Assembly (NCBI GenBank): GCA_009775225.1
Contig: VSPE01000059.1
Location: 1 to 10,194, forward strand
Length of the DNA stretch: 10,194 nucleotides
DNA from: Muribaculaceae bacterium
GTDB lineage: Bacteria; Bacteroidota; Bacteroidia; Bacteroidales; Muribaculaceae
Reading direction: 5' to 3'
Shown: positions 7,698 to 10,194 of the stretch, piece after piece
How positions within the stretch are numbered: position 1 is the stretch's first letter
Layout: the number at the start of each line of letters is the position of its first letter
Notes under the pieces: model-generated
Database searches by the model: none
Seen by the model: the letters and a program-made list of their open reading frames with translations, nothing else
What the model was told of the DNA's origin: nothing
Made by a program: the position numbers and the translations under genes

Positions 7698-9137
7698 TTA
7701 TTGCTGATTAACGGTTTGAGGAGTGGCATACTTCTCCAAAGGAGCGTTTCCGAGGAGCAGTTCAAGCTCGCTGCCGGCCACAAGATAATTGTATATAGCC
7801 TGAAAATAGGCCAGACGCGCCTGTGTGAGAGCAAGCTCACTGTCGCGGAGATTGAGGTAGCTGGCGGCGCCTATGTCGAAGCTCTTTTCCATGATAGTGT
7901 GCGCGCGGTCGGCCTGACGGACGCTTTCGGAGCACGATGCTATCTGCTTCACATTTATCTTGATGTTATCCACGGCGAGATTTACCTGCATGGCCACACT
8001 TCGCTCGAGGTTTTCGCGCTGGAGCTGCAGCTCCTCCACCTGAAGGCGAGTCTGCTTGACGGCGTTCCAGCGCTTGCCTCCCTGGAAAATAGGAACCGAC
8101 AGCGACAGCCCGACCGACGAATACGGAGTCCAGCGCATATTGCGGAAGGGAGTGCCGTTGTTCATCGACGTCCAGTTGTAGTTGGCGGCCAGAGCGAGGG
8201 TGGGCGCGAAAGCCAGTTTCTGCACGGAGAGGTTCTTCTCGAGCACCTTCTTGTCAAGGTCGAGCAGACGAAGGTCGGCGTTGCCGCTATAGTCGGGGTC
8301 GCTCATGGCGAGCGCGTCGGCATACATAGTTTCTTCGTAGTTGCTGAGGCGGTCGGCCACGTCGAAGTCTATAGTGCTGTCGATACCCATTAGCAGCAGG
8401 AGCTGCAGACGTGCCTGCTTGATAGCGATATCGGCTTGCATGAGCTGAGGCTCTATATTCTTCATGGCCACAGAAGTGCGGAGCACATCGTAGTCCGAAG
8501 CGGCACCTGCGGCATACTGTTTGCTGTATGTCTCATAGGTGAGAGCGGCCATGTCGTAGCTTTCCTGAATAACGTCTCGCGAGTCAAGGGCGAGCAACAG
8601 GGTATAGTATGCGCTCTTAACCTGGTTCACCAGCGCCTGCCGGCTTTGGCGCGAGGCTTCGAGGCTGCGCGCTATCTGCGCATCGCTGAGCGAGATGCTT
8701 TTCCAAAGCTGCGGTGCGATTATAGGCAGGGAAGCCGAAAAGCCCATTGAATACGAGTTGTCGAGGCCCACCTTGATACCGCCGTCGCCGCCCGAAGAGG
8801 CGCGGCTTGCGGCACGCGATGCGGCTTTGGCTGCTTCTTCGCCCGAACCCGGCGCTCCGCCAAAGTCGCCGAAGCCATCCATATTCATATACATCACCTG
8901 CTTTTCGAGGGTGCGGCTATAGCTGCCCGAGAAGTCGACAGTGGGCAGAAGACTTCCTATCACATCCTTTCGGGAATAGTCCATACGCTCAACCTCCATA
9001 TCGGCTACCTTTACCGTGGGATTATCGCTCAAAGCGATTGCAAGACAATCATCAAGGCTAAGTGTTGCCGGCTTGTGGGCATAGCCTGCCAAATAACAGG
9101 CAGCCAAGCCGAAGCCGGCCAATAATCGTAAGTTCAT
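7698..9137 (-). CDS. TolC-family outer-membrane efflux protein
   Basis: Outer-membrane and periplasmic channel of the tripartite pump, first gene of the operon. It shows the duplicated outer-membrane efflux protein fold: the first repeat begins at LSLDDCLAIALSDNPTV (27-43) and the second after about residue 265, ending near ELELLLG. The N-terminus is a secretion signal, but two readings are possible: signal peptidase I cleavage near AGYA|H (20/21), or a lipobox LAAC with C14 as in lipoprotein channels of the OprM type. Between the first two predicted beta strands (about 63-85 and 121-140) is a low-complexity Gly/Ala/Ser/Glu insertion (residues 86-120) that should form an extracellular loop. 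Only the start at 9137 or a later one is possible, because an in-frame TAA lies three codons upstream. The length, 479 residues, is usual. Confidence 0.93.
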   Translation of the reverse strand: MNLRLLAGFGLAACYLAGYAHKPATLSLDDCLAIALSDNPTVKVADMEVERMDYSRKDVIGSLLPTVDFSGSYSRTLEKQVMYMNMDGFGDFGGAPGSGEEAAKAASRAASRASSGGDGGIKVGLDNSYSMGFSASLPIIAPQLWKSISLSDAQIARSLEASRQSRQALVNQVKSAYYTLLLALDSRDVIQESYDMAALTYETYSKQYAAGAASDYDVLRTSVAMKNIEPQLMQADIAIKQARLQLLLLMGIDSTIDFDVADRLSNYEETMYADALAMSDPDYSGNADLRLLDLDKKVLEKNLSVQKLAFAPTLALAANYNWTSMNNGTPFRNMRWTPYSSVGLSLSVPIFQGGKRWNAVKQTRLQVEELQLQRENLERSVAMQVNLAVDNIKINVKQIASCSESVRQADRAHTIMEKSFDIGAASYLNLRDSELALTQARLAYFQAIYNYLVAGSELELLLGNAPLEKYATPQTVNQQ

Positions 9138-9210
9138 CGGATATTAAAATGTGGTTTATTGTAGATTGTTAGAACTAAGTCGCGAAATTAGCGTAATTTT
9201 CCGTTTTCGG

Positions 9211-9218
9211 CAAATATA
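9211..9218 (-). promoter_or_regulatory. Putative -7 element of the efflux operon promoter
   Basis: On the minus strand this reads TATATTTG, an exact TAnnTTTG match, 73 bp before the start of the TolC-like gene. It would give a leader of roughly 65-70 bases. A second exact match (TAGGTTTG) lies at 9261-9268. Neither has a clear TTG/TTTG about 20 bp upstream, which may mean a weak or activator-dependent promoter. The choice between the two is inferred. Confidence 0.5.
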
Positions 9219-9279
9219 TCCCGTCACACGTTCATAAAATTAGACTTTTCGACCAATTTTCAAACCTAAATTATAAAGA

Positions 9280-9311
9280 TTTGCTGACATCGGCATTTTT
9301 TAGTAATTTCG
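9280..9311 (+). promoter_or_regulatory. Bacteroidetes-type promoter of recR
   Basis: TTTG at 9280-9283, a 20-bp spacer and TAATTTCG at 9304-9311 match the TTTG-N20-TAnnTTTG promoter with one mismatch in the -7 box. The start codon at 9321 follows nine bases later, so the leader would be only about 5-7 bases. The spacing is the same as for the asnS promoter. Confidence 0.65.
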
Positions 9312-9320
9312 CATTGACAA

Positions 9321-9938
9321 ATGGAACAGGAGTTTTCATCCATATTACTTGAAAATGCAGTGACAGCGCTGTCGCGTCTGCCAGGTGTGGGTCGTAAGAC
9401 TGCCCTACGCTTTGCCCTGCACCTTCTCCGCCGCCCCTCCGACGAGGCCGAGGCGCTCGGCAATGCCATAATAGGCATGCGCACAGGTATTCGCTACTGC
9501 CTCAAATGCCACAACATCAGCGAGAACGAGCTGTGCCCCATCTGTGCGTCGCCCTCGCGCAACGCTGCCGTGGTTTGCGTGGTAGAAAACGTAAAAGATG
9601 TGATGAGCATCGAGAACACCCGCCAGTTCACTGGGCTGTATCACGTGCTTGGCGGCCTCATATCGCCCGTCGACGGCGTTGGCCCCGACGCATTGCAGAT
9701 TGCATCTCTTGTTGAGCGCGTAAAAGAAGGCGGCGTCGACGAAGTAATTCTCGCCACCGGCGCGACAGTCGAAGCCGACACTACCAACTTCTACATTTTC
9801 CGACTGATATCGCGCGCAGCCCCCGATGTAAAAATCACTCAGCTCGCACGCGGTGTATCGGTAGGCAACGAAATAGAGTACACCGACGAGGCCACTCTCG
9901 CACGCTCCATTCTTTCGCGTACTCCATTCGAGCTTTAA
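9321..9938 (+). CDS. recR: Recombination mediator protein RecR
   Basis: DNA-binding clamp protein that, with RecO (and RecF in many bacteria), helps load RecA onto SSB-covered single-stranded gaps. The N-terminal helix-hairpin-helix is at about 16-38 (LSRLPGVGRKTALRFALHLL). A four-cysteine zinc finger follows: C60, C63, C72, C75 in CLKCHNISENELCPIC. The Toprim domain starts near residue 83 (VVCVVENVKDVMSIE) with LYHVLGGLISPVDGVGPD at 107-123, and the C-terminus has the GNEIEYTDEATLARSI motif. The length, 205 residues, is standard. The ATG is set by MEQEFSSILLENAVTALSRLPG, which matches typical RecR starts. It is divergent from the efflux operon, and I see no canonical terminator directly after it. 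Confidence 0.97.
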   Translation: MEQEFSSILLENAVTALSRLPGVGRKTALRFALHLLRRPSDEAEALGNAIIGMRTGIRYCLKCHNISENELCPICASPSRNAAVVCVVENVKDVMSIENTRQFTGLYHVLGGLISPVDGVGPDALQIASLVERVKEGGVDEVILATGATVEADTTNFYIFRLISRAAPDVKITQLARGVSVGNEIEYTDEATLARSILSRTPFEL

Positions 9939-9943
9939 CCATC

Positions 9944-9961
9944 TGTAATCCAACCATTACA
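9944..9961. repeat. Inverted repeat TGTAAT-N6-ATTACA after recR
   Basis: A perfect 6-bp inverted repeat, TGTAAT (9944-9949) and ATTACA (9956-9961), begins five bases after the recR stop codon. The dyad with a 6-base centre has the form of a dimeric regulator site, but its stem is short and AT-rich and no T tract follows, so it is not a good terminator. It may be chance. Confidence 0.4.
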
Positions 9962-10020
9962 CGAGTTCAAAAAGCTTTCCGACTCTCCTCCCGCCACTAT
10001 TTTCATTACTCCTACATTCG

Positions 10021-10061
10021 TGTTACATAATTGTTACAGCACCGCATTTGTAACAATTATG
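10021..10061. repeat. Long inverted repeat with three TGTWACA heptamers
   Basis: CATAATTGTTACA (10026-10038) and TGTAACAATTATG (10049-10061) are perfect 13-base arms around a 10-base centre. The near-palindromic heptamer TGTWACA occurs three times, at 10021, 10032 and 10049, with the first two spaced 11 bases apart, about one helical turn. The element lies in the 212-bp non-coding spacer between recR and the next gene. No T tract follows, so an operator or an RNA hairpin is more likely than an intrinsic terminator. Apart from this element, the 9944-9961 repeat and a CA-rich stretch, I see nothing else in the spacer. Confidence 0.7.
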
Positions 10062-10070
10062 CAACCATAA

Positions 10071-10088
10071 ACACACACGGACACACAC
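10071..10088. repeat. CA-dinucleotide tract
   Basis: Two ACACACAC units (10071-10078 and 10081-10088) are separated by GG. This is a simple short tandem repeat upstream of the partial gene at the end. It is probably too short to be a strong phase-variation tract. Confidence 0.45.
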
Positions 10089-10150
10089 TTGAAAATCAAT
10101 AATTTACAAGCATCCATTCTAAGAGAGTGTTTGAATTTAAATAGATTTTA

Positions 10151-10194
10151 ATGTTCGACATGATTAAGCAACAGTTTGAGCGTGGCAAAATCAA
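10151..10194 (+). CDS. Start of an unidentified gene, cut by the window end
   Basis: An open frame beginning ATG at 10151 reads MFDMIKQQFERGKI and continues to the window end. A second possible start is the internal ATG at 10160 (MIKQQFERGKI). An in-frame TAG at 10142-10144 rules out an earlier start. A near-consensus TAGATTTT (10142-10149) lies directly upstream of the ATG. Fourteen residues are too few to assign a family. It follows recR on the same strand, but the 212-bp gap with inverted repeats suggests a separate transcript. Confidence 0.5.
   Translation, partial: MFDMIKQQFERGKI

Noticed and set aside
9405..9953. A 182-codon minus-strand frame opposite recR
   Set aside because: It is an antisense shadow of a clear RecR with intact helix-hairpin-helix, zinc finger and Toprim motifs.
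1..10194. Search for CRISPR arrays, insertion sequences, tRNA or rRNA genes and phage genes
   Set aside because: I saw no regularly spaced repeats, transposase motifs, cloverleaf-like sequence or phage proteins.

Overview
The window looks like chromosome from a gut-type member of the Bacteroidales, perhaps a Muribaculaceae-like genome. Three things support this. First, the intact porX-type gene is characteristic of the Bacteroidetes. Second, the promoters fit the Bacteroidetes consensus (TTTG, about 20 bp, TAnnTTTG) and the starts lack clear Shine-Dalgarno sites. Third, a small PG0541-like gene sits behind an RND efflux operon, as in Porphyromonas. The genes are fairly GC-rich and the intergenic regions are clearly AT-rich. 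The family-level placement is inference only.

Layout. (1) Positions 1-76 hold the terminator of a gene outside the window and a short promoter region. (2) 77-1630 (+) is porX, a response regulator fused to a PglZ/alkaline-phosphatase-like effector domain. (3) 1682-3076 (+) is asnS, asparaginyl-tRNA synthetase, with its own strong-looking promoter and a strong hairpin terminator that probably also serves the converging operon. (4) 9137-3172 (-) is a four-gene operon read leftwards: a TolC-like outer-membrane factor, a membrane-fusion lipoprotein, an RND permease with the proton-relay residues of the drug-exporter type, and a 97-residue PII-like small protein. (5) A 183-bp AT-rich divergent promoter region lies at 9138-9320. 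(6) 9321-9938 (+) is recR. (7) 9939-10150 is a non-coding spacer with two perfect inverted repeats and a cluster of TGTWACA heptamers. (8) From 10151 a new gene begins and runs off the window.

How the genes work together. The efflux operon encodes all three parts of a tripartite pump (outer-membrane channel, periplasmic adaptor, proton-driven inner-membrane transporter). It also encodes a small ferredoxin-fold protein that may regulate or sense for the pump. No regulator gene is linked to it. porX, asnS and recR look like separately expressed genes. asnS and recR share an unusually compact start region with an identical 11-base sequence over the start codon, and porX may be nearly leaderless.

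Most of the window is conserved chromosome. The less explained items are the small pump-associated protein, the Gly/Met loop in the permease, the inverted-repeat cluster after recR and the very short leaders.
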